The position numbers and the translations under genes were made by a program. The notes beneath the pieces are model-generated. The model searched no databases. It was not told where the DNA came from and was given only the letters and a program-made list of their open reading frames with translations. Positions 11,035 to 17,757 of a DNA stretch of 23,504 bases are shown in pieces. How positions within the stretch are numbered: position 1 is the first letter of the stretch; every line of letters begins with the position of its first letter. Source of the stretch: a virus; the IMG/VR virus record IMGVR_UViG_3300030380_000205, positions 1-23,504 of that record. One strand, written 5' to 3'.

Positions 11035-11283
11035 CTATCCTTGTATAAATATAATCTTTTCATCAAGAAACTTTTTGGTTGCTCCAGTTTCTTTAGAAAG
11101 TTTTGTTGTCATTGTTTCTTTAACTAGCCTTTCATGTATGGTTCTTGCTTCTTCTATTAGCTTCTCAGCTTCTTCAATAGTAATACCATAATCAGATGAA
11201 AACTTTTCATAAGTAAGGTAGTTATTGAACCAATCTAAAAAGATTGATTGCATTTCTTTGTTTGTTTTATTTTTGTAGTTCAT
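11035..11283 (-). CDS. Hypothetical protein (82 aa), helical
   Basis: The ATG at 11283 is preceded by AGAAAGGC within the repeated leader element. The 82-residue product starts MNYKNKTNKEMQSIFLDWFN, continues LTYEKFSSDYGITIEEAEKLIEEA and ends with a basic/amphipathic segment (KLSKETGATKKFLDEKIIF). YEKFSSDYGITIEEAEKLIEEAR resembles a helix-turn-helix-like hairpin found in small phage proteins, so DNA binding is possible but weak. Two hairpins lie just upstream of this gene in the leftward message. Confidence 0.55.
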   Translation of the reverse strand: MNYKNKTNKEMQSIFLDWFNNYLTYEKFSSDYGITIEEAEKLIEEARTIHERLVKETMTTKLSKETGATKKFLDEKIIFIQG

Positions 11284-11311
11284 GTTATTAGCCTTTCTGT
11301 TGCTAGGTTAT

Positions 11312-11354
11312 GAGCTTCTTATAGCTCTTATACTGCAGGAATAGACCTGCAGTA
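11312..11354 (-). other. Two consecutive intercistronic hairpins
   Basis: GAGCT-TCTTAT-AGCTC lies at 11312-11327, and TACTGCAGG-AATAGA-CCTGCAGTA (perfect 9-bp arms) at 11331-11354. They lie between the genes at 11368-11811 and 11035-11283. Neither is followed by a U-tract in either direction, so they are more likely RNA-processing or stability elements, or an attenuator, than terminators. Confidence 0.5.
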
Positions 11355-11367
11355 CTAGAGTAATAAG

Positions 11368-11811
11368 TTAAGCAACTTGCTTTTTTTCTGTGTCAACTAA
11401 TTCGCAATAATCTAATAGTTTGAAGTTCACTATTTTGGCTAAGTTTTCTTCATACCATTTTAAAGATTTATCTGTATAATTTAACATAAAACTTTCAGCC
11501 ATTATTATACTTGTCTTGATGTGTAAATAATCTTTTACTGTGTGAAGTTTACTTTTGTCATAGTCTTTTAAAAACTTTTGATAGGCATTAATACAGTCTA
11601 CCATATGCTTTACTGTAAAGTATTTAGCAGAAAGCGTTGCAGTAAATCTGCCGTAGTCTCTGCCGTTGCAGTAGCCGTTTCTATGTTGCTTCTCTTGTTG
11701 AAGTTCATATTTGTATATATCATCTCTGTATTTGTTCCATGTAATATTATTCATGAATTGCAATTCAATATATAGGTCGTTTATTAATTTGATTTGTTTG
11801 TTATTAATCAT
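11368..11811 (-). CDS. Hypothetical protein (147 aa), first gene of the small-gene island
   Basis: The ATG at 11811 follows AGAAAGGC in the leader element. The 147-residue product is helical and rich in Tyr, Lys and Asn (MINNKQIKLINDLYIELQFM, YRDDIYKYELQQEKQHRNG, then YCNGRDYGRFTATLSAKYFTV). The C-terminus is KWYEENLAKIVNFKLLDYCE. No TM helix, zinc motif or catalytic signature that I can name. As the promoter-proximal and largest gene of the island it may be made first and in largest amount. Possibly an anti-host or anti-defence protein by location only. Confidence 0.6.
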   Translation of the reverse strand: MINNKQIKLINDLYIELQFMNNITWNKYRDDIYKYELQQEKQHRNGYCNGRDYGRFTATLSAKYFTVKHMVDCINAYQKFLKDYDKSKLHTVKDYLHIKTSIIMAESFMLNYTDKSLKWYEENLAKIVNFKLLDYCELVDTEKKQVA

Positions 11812-11844
11812 TAGTTTTGCCTTTCTGCTAAGTTAATAGATATA

Positions 11845-11872
11845 AGCATATAGAAATTATTTCTATTGTAAA
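11845..11872 (-). promoter_or_regulatory. Candidate promoter with internal operator for the island
   Basis: On the minus strand TTTACA (11872-11867), a 16-base spacer and TATGCT (11850-11845). An inverted repeat ATAGAAA-TTA-TTTCTAT (11850-11866) fills the spacer, placed where a repressor would block polymerase. It lies 34 bases upstream of the first island gene's ATG. The boxes are imperfect, so activity is inferred from placement. Confidence 0.4.
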
Positions 11873-12031
11873 GAAAAAAGTACAAGAAAAAAACAAATAA
11901 AAACAATCACATAACAAAATAGTTTGAAAGGTATATATATAATATGGTAATGATTTGTATATAAAAGAGAGAGAATATCACAAACAATAAACGCTGAGTT
12001 GAGACAATCTTGCACGGCAAATAAAAAAAAC
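11873..12031. other. AT-rich gene-free stretch before the packaging genes
   Basis: No supported gene. It contains long A-tracts and TATATATATAAT at 11932-11943, but no good -35 box at proper spacing in either direction. Further right (12072-12134) there are several short inverted repeats (TGCAGTTCTGCA, GGCATCATGCC). The position just upstream of terS is where pac/cos sequences often lie; nothing in the sequence proves it. Confidence 0.35.
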
Positions 12032-12148
12032 ATGAAAATCAAAACAAAAAAAGCAATAATAAAAAAGTATGCAGTTCTGCAAGGCATGGGGGGTGCAATA
12101 ATTAAGGCATCATGCCCAGCCAGGCGTGCCACATTATATATCAATTAA
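12032..12148 (+). CDS. Possible very small basic protein upstream of terS (38 aa)
   Basis: ATG 12032 to TAA 12148 encodes 38 residues: MKIKTKKAIIKKYAVLQGMG, GAIIKASCPARRATLYIN. It is strongly basic at the start. The local base composition rises in G and C within it, unlike the AT-rich flanks, and the frame fills that island, which favours a gene. Against it, no Shine-Dalgarno is present (AATAAAAAAAAC precedes the ATG). It could equally be a structured packaging site read by chance as an ORF. Confidence 0.3.
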   Translation: MKIKTKKAIIKKYAVLQGMGGAIIKASCPARRATLYIN

Positions 12149-12167
12149 TAGGTAGTTCCACACACAC

Positions 12168-12557
12168 ATGATAAGCAAAGCAAAACAAGAGCACATCATA
12201 GCATCAATTACAGACGGACACAGTCTAGTAAAGGCTTGTCAAGATGCAAAGGTGAGTCGTGCTACGTTATATCGCTATATGAGCAAAGATGCTGACCTAG
12301 ATGCTAATGTTAAGACTGCACAGAGACAGGCTGCAGAGAAAGCACTAGAAGAGCTAGAGGATATGTACGGAGATGCGTTGCATGGGCGTAAGAGCTATGA
12401 CCCTAATTTATTGAGAGACTATGGACATCATGTACGTTGGAAGGTGCAGAAGATATTACCAGAGAGATTTGGCGAGGCTAAGAACAGAACTGGCGTTGAG
12501 ATTAGTGATGGTTCATTGAAGATAGTTTGGGAGACTGGATCAGAGGATGCAGGTTAA
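12168..12557 (+). CDS. terS: Terminase small subunit
   Basis: This 129-residue protein has an N-terminal HTH (ITDGHSLVKACQDAKVSRATLYRYM), a central oligomerisation helix rich in Ala/Glu (KTAQRQAAEKALEELEDMYG) and a C-terminal tail (GVEISDGSLKIVW). Layout and position directly before the large subunit match Sf6/phage-type small terminases, which form rings that bind the packaging site and regulate the large subunit. It starts at ATG 12168 with a weak ribosome site. It overlaps the large-subunit gene by 11 bases, ensuring coupled synthesis. Confidence 0.85.
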   Translation: MISKAKQEHIIASITDGHSLVKACQDAKVSRATLYRYMSKDADLDANVKTAQRQAAEKALEELEDMYGDALHGRKSYDPNLLRDYGHHVRWKVQKILPERFGEAKNRTGVEISDGSLKIVWETGSEDAG

Positions 12558-13833
12558 GATACCATACAAGCCTAGAGACTTACAGGCTGAGATGCACAAA
12601 GACCTGAAGAGGTGGAATGTGCTGGTGATGCACAGGCGATTTGGTAAAACTGTATTTGCTGTCAATCATATGATTAAACACGTGCTTACTTGTCCATTAC
12701 CAAGACCAAGAGTTGCGTTAGTTGCTCCTACATTTACCCAGGCTAAGAGGATTAGCTGGGATTATGTAAAGTATTATGCTGGTGTGATACCTGGTGTTAC
12801 GTTTAATGAGACTGAGCTAAGAGCAGACTTTCCTAATAATGGTAGGATTATGTTATTGTCAGGCGAGAATCCTGATGCTTTGAGAGGTATATACTTAGAC
12901 TTGTGTGTCTTTGATGAGTATGGGATGCAGAATCCTAGGGTATGGGGGGAGGTTGTAAGACCAGCACTATCGGATAGAGAGGGGGCAGCCATATTTTTAG
13001 GTACACCAGCAGGTCATAATCATTTTTTTGATATACTGCAGCAGGCAAAGGAGCAGGGTGAAGAAGGGTCCGATCAATGGTACTGGAAGATTGCTAAGGC
13101 TAGTGAGACTAATCTTGTAAAAGATGAGGAACTAGAAGCTGCTAAGTTGCAAATGACACCTGAGCAGTATGAGCAAGAATATGAATGTTCATTTACTGCT
13201 GCTATTATTGGTGCGTACTATGGCAAGTTATTGGCTGAAGCTGATGATAATAATAAGATTACCAGGGTTCCATATGACCCAGCGTTGCCAGTTCACACTG
13301 CATGGGATCTAGGCATCAACGATAGTACAGCTATTTGGTTTGCACAGGTCTATAGAGGGGGTGCTATTAATGTTATTGACTATTATGAGAATAGTGGCGT
13401 TGGCTTGGACCATTACGCTGAAGTATTGCGAAAGAAAGATTATCACTGGGGAGATCATCTTGCTCCACATGATATTGAAGTTCGAGAACTGGGTAGTGGG
13501 AAATCGAGATTAGAAACTGCTTTTAGTTTAGGTATAAGGTTTAAGGTGATACCTAGAATGAAAATTGCTGATGGAATCAATGCTGCTAGGATGATAATAC
13601 CTAAATGTTATTTTGATAGAGATAAATGTGCAGAGGGGTTGGAAATGTTGCGACAGTATAGGCAGGAATGGGATGAAAAGAAAAAGATATTCCGAGATCA
13701 GCCAAGGCATGACTTTACGAGTCACGCTGCTGATGCTTTTAGATATTTGGCTGTTGGGTTGGAGAATCGTACTAAGATGTCAAGACCACCACAATCGGTG
13801 GCTGTTAATGAGTACAATCCGTTTACGCTATGA
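12547..13833 (+). CDS. terL: Terminase large subunit (ATPase and nuclease)
   Basis: This 428-residue packaging motor starts at ATG 12547. ATPase domain: Walker A HRRFGKT (29-35), Walker B LDLCVFDE with D123-E124, and coupling motif LGTP (151-154). Nuclease domain (RNase H fold): D254 in HTAWDLG, D309 in APHDIE and D396 in HAADAFRY, the acidic metal-binding triad. It pumps DNA into the prohead through the portal and cuts concatemers. Length is at the short end for large terminases but all motifs are present. It ends inside the ATG of the HlyC-like gene. Confidence 0.93.
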   Translation: MQVKIPYKPRDLQAEMHKDLKRWNVLVMHRRFGKTVFAVNHMIKHVLTCPLPRPRVALVAPTFTQAKRISWDYVKYYAGVIPGVTFNETELRADFPNNGRIMLLSGENPDALRGIYLDLCVFDEYGMQNPRVWGEVVRPALSDREGAAIFLGTPAGHNHFFDILQQAKEQGEEGSDQWYWKIAKASETNLVKDEELEAAKLQMTPEQYEQEYECSFTAAIIGAYYGKLLAEADDNNKITRVPYDPALPVHTAWDLGINDSTAIWFAQVYRGGAINVIDYYENSGVGLDHYAEVLRKKDYHWGDHLAPHDIEVRELGSGKSRLETAFSLGIRFKVIPRMKIADGINAARMIIPKCYFDRDKCAEGLEMLRQYRQEWDEKKKIFRDQPRHDFTSHAADAFRYLAVGLENRTKMSRPPQSVAVNEYNPFTL

Positions 13834-14237
13834 TGTATGGTCAAGATTATGAAGACGCACTAGAGATGGTGCAACAAAGTGAGTTTCACAGTTGGTGGGA
13901 TGATGAACTTATACAAAAATATATTGAAAAACCTTTATCGGTTAGACAGTATAAGATTATGAGAAACGATTTACATGAGCCATTGGTGTTTGCTACCTGG
14001 GGTTTTCCTAATGAAGAGCAGGTAAAAACATACATGGATAGCCAAGAGTTCCCTGCTGACGCATACAAGGGTGGTGGCAAAGATGTTTGGGTTATAGACT
14101 TTATTGCAAAAAAAGGTTATACAAGAAAAGGATTCCTTGCTTTGAAGAAGGGTTTTGCAAGGAGTGGGTATCAAAAGGCGTTTTGGTTTCGACCTGATAA
14201 AAACAAAGCAGGTTGGCACACATGGAAAGGAATATGA
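13830..14237 (+). CDS. HlyC-like (RTX toxin-activating) acyltransferase homologue
   Basis: This 135-residue protein overlaps the terL stop (ATGA). Its sequence aligns by eye with E. coli HlyC along nearly its whole length. [11 protein letters not shown]...I..[13 protein letters not shown] parallels [51 protein letters not shown] parallels [29 protein letters not shown] parallels WFIDWIAPFG. H20 and D90 fall where HlyC has its catalytic His23 and Asp92. The family has a GNAT-like fold and transfers acyl groups from acyl-ACP to Lys of RTX toxins. There is no RTX toxin here, so the substrate is unknown: possibly a virion or host Lys, or a GNAT-like protein with a structural role. The C-terminus is shorter than HlyC's. 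Confidence 0.72.
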   Translation: [135 protein letters not shown]

Positions 14238-14238
14238 T

Positions 14239-14631
14239 ATGGGAGCCGTAGTTAGACCAATAAAAAAGATTGTAAAGAAAGCTACAAAGGCTGTTGATAA
14301 AACTTTGATAGAGCCACTAGAAAGACCAGTAAAGAAAGCTGTGAATGTAGTTGAGAAAGTTGGTGCAGATATTGTAGAGCCTTTGGAAAGACCAGTTAAG
14401 AAACTAAGTCAAGAAATTTTAGAGACTGTTACAGGTACAGATAAAATGGATTATAGGCAGCCACAGCAGCCAGAAAAAACACCAGAGATAACACCTGAAA
14501 TAGTTGAAGATGAAAAGCCAACAATAACAACAAGATATGCAACAAGAGGTAAGCGTGCAGGACAGGCTGGTACAATCATAGAAGGTTTTGGCGTAATACA
14601 AAGAAAGAAATCACCGAAGGCAATAACATAG
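14239..14631 (+). CDS. Repeat-containing basic structural protein candidate
   Basis: The ATG at 14239 is set by AAAGGA at 14226-14231 (the upstream frame is a shadow of the acyltransferase gene). The 130-residue product has a Lys/Val-rich helical N-terminus with the nonapeptide EPLERPVKK repeated exactly at residues 25-33 and 47-55. An acidic Pro-rich linker (PQQPEKTPEITPEIVEDEKP) follows, then a Gly/Arg C-terminus. The 22-residue period suggests an amphipathic helical repeat that packs against DNA or membrane. It is probably a minor head or portal-associated protein; no named family. Confidence 0.6.
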   Translation: MGAVVRPIKKIVKKATKAVDKTLIEPLERPVKKAVNVVEKVGADIVEPLERPVKKLSQEILETVTGTDKMDYRQPQQPEKTPEITPEIVEDEKPTITTRYATRGKRAGQAGTIIEGFGVIQRKKSPKAIT

Positions 14632-14640
14632 GAGATTGCA

Positions 14641-14862
14641 ATGTCATTTTTAAGACCAAAGGTTTATGTTCCACCACCACCACCAGTTCCAGAAGAACCT
14701 GCAAAGGCTGACTTTGAAAAGGCTGCAGCGTTAGCTGGAGAAGCTGAAGCACAAGAAAGAAAAAAGCGTAGAGGGCGTGGCAGTACGATTGTTGCTGGTC
14801 AGCTAGGCGAAACATCTACAAGCATGAGCAGTACAGGTGGTACACCAACTTTGTTAGGATAA
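14641..14862 (+). CDS. Small Pro/Arg-rich protein upstream of the portal
   Basis: The ATG at 14641 follows AGGAG (14631-14635, overlapping the previous stop). The 73-residue product starts MSFLRPKVYVPPPPPVPEEP, then an Ala/Glu helix (EKAAALAGEAEAQERKKRRG) and RGRGSTIVAGQLGETST, ending TPTLLG. The pattern 'PPPPP...RKKRRGRGSTI(V/L)xG.LG.TS....TLLG' is a widespread small phage protein next to the portal in T7-like and other phages. Its role is unknown, possibly head assembly or portal docking. It is adjacent to the portal and shares its operon. Confidence 0.65.
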   Translation: MSFLRPKVYVPPPPPVPEEPAKADFEKAAALAGEAEAQERKKRRGRGSTIVAGQLGETSTSMSSTGGTPTLLG

Positions 14863-14866
14863 AGCT

Positions 14867-16459
14867 ATGATGAATGTCAAAGATATAGTTTCTAGGTTTG
14901 AATACATAGAAGGACAGCGAGATAACTGGAACAATCATTACCAGGAGTTAGCTGATTATATGCTTCCAAGAAAAGCAGATGTAGTCAAAAAAAGAAGTCG
15001 TGGCGAAAAACGAATGGAACTTATCTTTGATGGTACGGCTTTACAGGCAGTGGATTTATTATCATCAAGTTTACATGGTATGCTGACATCAGGTGCTACA
15101 CCTTGGTTTCATCTGACAATGAAAGATGAAGAGCTAGGCAGAGACGAAGAAGTACAAAGATGGCTAGAAGATAGTTCGCAGAGAATGATGCGTGCTTTTA
15201 CCATGTCAAATTTTGAAACAGAAGTCCATGAGATGTATGTTGACCTAGTTGTATTTGGTACTGGCTGTATGTTTGTGGAGATGGATGAGAAGACATTACG
15301 TTTTAGTACAAGACATATATCAGAGTTTTATGTAACAGAAGATCAGTATGGCATTGTTGATACTGTATTTAGAAAGTATGAGTTGCCTGCAAGACAAGCT
15401 GTACAAAGGTTTGGGATAGATAACGTAGGTAATTTTATTGCAAGAACATTCGAGAAGAAGCCAGATGAAAATGTAGAGATACTTCATGTGGTTATGCCAA
15501 GAACAGACAGAGATCCTACAAAACAAGACAATAAGAATATGCCGTTTGCATCTATGTATATTTGCTTAGAGACAAAGATGATATTGGCAGAGAGTGGTTT
15601 CCAAGAACTACCTTACGTTGTTCCACGCTTTCTCAAGGCAACAGGGGAAGTGATGGGGAGATCTCCAGCTATGGTTGCGTTGCCAGATGTCAAGATGATT
15701 AATCTAATGTCAAAGACAATCATACAAGCAGCACAGAAGATGATAGATCCTCCACTCTTAGTGCCTGATGATGGGTTCTTGCTCCCCATACGAACCCAGC
15801 CTGGGGGTCTCAACTTTTACAGATCAGGTTCAAGAGACACCATAACACCATTACAAACTGGTGCAAACATACCTATCGGACTAAACATGGAAGAACAGCG
15901 AAGAACAGCAATACGTTCTGCTTTCTTTGTTGATCAGTTGCTAAGTGGCTCACAGCCTAACATGACAGCTACGGAAGTTATCCAAAGACAAGAAGAAAGA
16001 ATGAGAGTGATTGGTCCTGTGCTTGGTAGGTTGATGAACGAAATGCTAAGACCTTTGATAGATAGAGCTTTTGCGTTGATGTTGCGTGCTGATATGCTTG
16101 CTGTACCACCAGAGGTATTACAAGGATTGGATATAGATATTGAATATGTATCTCCACTTGCAAGGGCACAGAAGTCAAGTTCTGTCAATGGTGTGATGAG
16201 AGCCTTAGAAATATTGATGCCACTAGGACAGTCACTTCCAGTTGGAGATCATATAAATCCTGATGGATTGGTGAATTATCTAACAGAAGCATTAGGTGTT
16301 CCAAAGTCAGTATTGAAACCACAGTCAGTGATTGATGAGGAAAGAGAGCAGCGTGCAATGATGCAAGAAGAGCAAATGCAAAGACAGATGGAGCAAGAAG
16401 ATGTTGCTACAGCTGGTCAAGCTGCACAAGCTGTAAGAATGGTGGGTGCAAATGAATGA
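14867..16459 (+). CDS. Portal (head-to-tail connector) protein, T7 gp8-like
   Basis: This 530-residue protein of the Head-tail_con family has the N-terminal signature VSRFEYIEGQRDNWNNHYQEL, then DGTALQAVDLLSSSLHGMLTSG and TPWFHLTM at about 50-80, and a central MYVDLVVFGTGCMFVEMDE. The long C-terminal helix and Met/Gln-rich tail (MMQEEQMQRQMEQEDV) are typical of podovirus connectors that extend into the barrel. Twelve copies form the channel through which terminase packages DNA and to which tail tubular protein A attaches. It starts at ATG 14867 (MM) behind AGGATAAAGC. Length is normal for the family (about 500-550). Confidence 0.9.
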   Translation: MMNVKDIVSRFEYIEGQRDNWNNHYQELADYMLPRKADVVKKRSRGEKRMELIFDGTALQAVDLLSSSLHGMLTSGATPWFHLTMKDEELGRDEEVQRWLEDSSQRMMRAFTMSNFETEVHEMYVDLVVFGTGCMFVEMDEKTLRFSTRHISEFYVTEDQYGIVDTVFRKYELPARQAVQRFGIDNVGNFIARTFEKKPDENVEILHVVMPRTDRDPTKQDNKNMPFASMYICLETKMILAESGFQELPYVVPRFLKATGEVMGRSPAMVALPDVKMINLMSKTIIQAAQKMIDPPLLVPDDGFLLPIRTQPGGLNFYRSGSRDTITPLQTGANIPIGLNMEEQRRTAIRSAFFVDQLLSGSQPNMTATEVIQRQEERMRVIGPVLGRLMNEMLRPLIDRAFALMLRADMLAVPPEVLQGLDIDIEYVSPLARAQKSSSVNGVMRALEILMPLGQSLPVGDHINPDGLVNYLTEALGVPKSVLKPQSVIDEEREQRAMMQEEQMQRQMEQEDVATAGQAAQAVRMVGANE

Positions 16460-16655
16460 CCAGATAGCACAGCTTAAGGTTATGTATAAAGATACCTTTG
16501 GGGATAATGCAGGTAAAAAAGTTTTGGAGGATTTGGAGTTACGCTGTAACTGGCGTGCTTCAAGTTATGTAGCTGGAGATGCCAATGCTACAGCCTTTGA
16601 AGAAGGTAAAAGGGCAGTCATACTACACATTTATAACATGATGAAAGAGGAGTAA
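16452..16655 (+). CDS. Bbp19-like small head protein
   Basis: This 67-residue protein starts at ATG 16452 (GTG 16446 is an alternative) inside the portal gene's end. The sequence ...YKDTFGDNAGKKVLEDLELRC...ASSYVAGDANATAFEEGKRAVILHIYNMM matches the Bbp19 family of podoviruses: a helical protein with the pattern G+.VL.DLE..C......A....DP..TAF.EG+R.V..HI. Its location between portal and scaffold is the usual one. The role is probably a minor head or connector-associated protein; it is not biochemically characterised to my knowledge. Confidence 0.72.
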   Translation: MNDQIAQLKVMYKDTFGDNAGKKVLEDLELRCNWRASSYVAGDANATAFEEGKRAVILHIYNMMKEE

Positions 16656-16657
16656 AT

Positions 16658-17503
16658 ATGTCAGAACAAGTTGCTGAACAGGTAGCCGAACCAGTACAGC
16701 CTACAACGCTGGAGACACCAGCAGAGGTTGCACAAGGTGGGTCTGGTAACAGTTTCATTGAAATGATACCAGAAGAATTAAGGGAGCACCCTAGCTTATC
16801 ACCAATAAAAGATGTTGGTAACTTAGCTAGGAGTTATGTAAATGCACAGAGATTAATAGGTAGCGACAAGGTTCCGTTACCAAAAAATCCAACAGAAGAA
16901 GATTTAGATAATATTTACAGTAAGTTAGGCAGACCAGAAACAGCAGAAGGCTATGAGATTCCTGTTGATGGTAATGTAATTACTGAAGATATTGCAAAAA
17001 ACTATGCAGATATTGCACATAATCTAAGACTTACACCACAGCAAGCACAAGGTGTATTGGATTATTACAAGAGTTCAGTTGCACAAAGTGCAGAAAGTTT
17101 ACAACAACAAGCAGAGCAACAAGCAGAACAAACAGCGGCAGAGCTTCAAAAAGAATGGGGTCAGGCTTTTGAGCAGAAAGTTACGGCTGCAAAAGAAGTT
17201 GTTGAGCAGTTTGGTGGCACAGATTTACTACAGATGAAGCTAGAAGATGGTACTTTGATTGGCAATCATCCAGCTTTCATCAAGGCTTTTGCTGCTATGG
17301 GTGAGTTCAAGTCTACAGTTACAAGCGAAGATACTGTGTCTGAAAACGCTACAAACAAGGCTTATACACCACAAATGGCACAACAAGAGGTAGATGCTAT
17401 TATGAACGACAAGCAACACGCTTACTGGAATAGAAAAGATCCTATAGGTAGACAGCGTGCTGTTGAACGTATGCAAGAGTTGATGGGGTATATTCATGGC
17501 TAA
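16658..17503 (+). CDS. Scaffolding protein, T7 gp9-like
   Basis: This 281-residue, very acidic and helical protein has an N-terminal Gln/Glu/Pro-rich part, EMIPEELREHPSLSPIKDVGNLARSYVNAQRLIGSDK at about 37-72, and LPKNPTEEDLDNIYSKLGRPETAEGYEIP. A long Gln/Ala coiled coil (SLQQQAEQQAEQTAAEL) follows, with a C-terminal RKDPIGRQRAVERMQEL. The LRxxPSLxxxKDxxxLAxSYVxAQxxIGxxKIPLPxx pattern is typical of phage scaffold/head assembly proteins placed between portal and coat genes. It would guide coat assembly around the portal and leave before DNA entry. Strong ribosome site AGAGGAG precedes ATG 16658. Confidence 0.82.
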   Translation: MSEQVAEQVAEPVQPTTLETPAEVAQGGSGNSFIEMIPEELREHPSLSPIKDVGNLARSYVNAQRLIGSDKVPLPKNPTEEDLDNIYSKLGRPETAEGYEIPVDGNVITEDIAKNYADIAHNLRLTPQQAQGVLDYYKSSVAQSAESLQQQAEQQAEQTAAELQKEWGQAFEQKVTAAKEVVEQFGGTDLLQMKLEDGTLIGNHPAFIKAFAAMGEFKSTVTSEDTVSENATNKAYTPQMAQQEVDAIMNDKQHAYWNRKDPIGRQRAVERMQELMGYIHG

Positions 17504-17711
17504 TGAAATATCTCAAATAGATATTCGTTTGGAATGTTTGAGGCTTGCTGTTGAATTTGGAACGCAAAGAGATATGTTGCATCCAAGCAAACTTGCTGAT
17601 ATATATTACGAATGGGTTATGCAGGGTAGCTCGGAAACGAGTCCTCAAGACAATCGGAAAGACGATAGCCTAAAGTTGGCTCAAAAAACTAGGAGTGTCC
17701 GTAAAGGGTAG
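17496..17711 (+). CDS. Small hypothetical protein between scaffold and coat genes
   Basis: This 71-residue protein overlaps the scaffold gene end by eight bases. The N-terminal half is helical and conserved-looking (ISQIDIRLECLRLAVEFGTQ, then RDMLHPSKLADIYYEWVMQG). The C-terminal half is a polar, basic tail (SPQDNRKDDSLKLAQKTRSVRKG) that is probably disordered. The 'DIR.ECL.LA...G......P..LADIYYEWV' pattern is frequent in phage structural clusters without known function. It is possibly a head-assembly cofactor. Confidence 0.6.
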   Translation: MANEISQIDIRLECLRLAVEFGTQRDMLHPSKLADIYYEWVMQGSSETSPQDNRKDDSLKLAQKTRSVRKG

Positions 17712-17757
17712 CACGCTGCAAATAAAATCAAATGTAACTTTTACGAAGGAGACTTAA

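Larger units (their letters stand above)
10023..11835 (-). repeat. Repeated leader element TAACYTAGCA ahead of island genes
   Basis: On the minus strand TAACCTAGCA or TAACTTAGCA (or TAAC-TAGCA) occurs at 10032-10023, 10727-10719, 10896-10888, 11310-11301 and 11835-11826. Each copy is 13-30 bases upstream of the ATG of a small gene (10002, 10702, 10875, 11283, 11811) and is followed by a purine-rich ribosome site (AGAAAGG, AGGAGA). Five of nine island genes have it; genes elsewhere lack the complete element. It may be a shared promoter, a translation-control element or a cargo-boundary repeat. Confidence 0.6.

Noticed and set aside
11915-11965. TATATAATATGG and TATAAA as a promoter for the packaging genes
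   Set aside because: No acceptable -35 box at 16-18 bases; the region is so AT-rich that -10-like strings are expected by chance.
11863-12144. Minus-strand 93-codon open frame in the AT-rich stretch before terS
   Set aside because: It is rich in Phe, Ile and Leu from A-tracts on the other strand, has no ribosome site and no gene-like pattern; it is a composition artefact.
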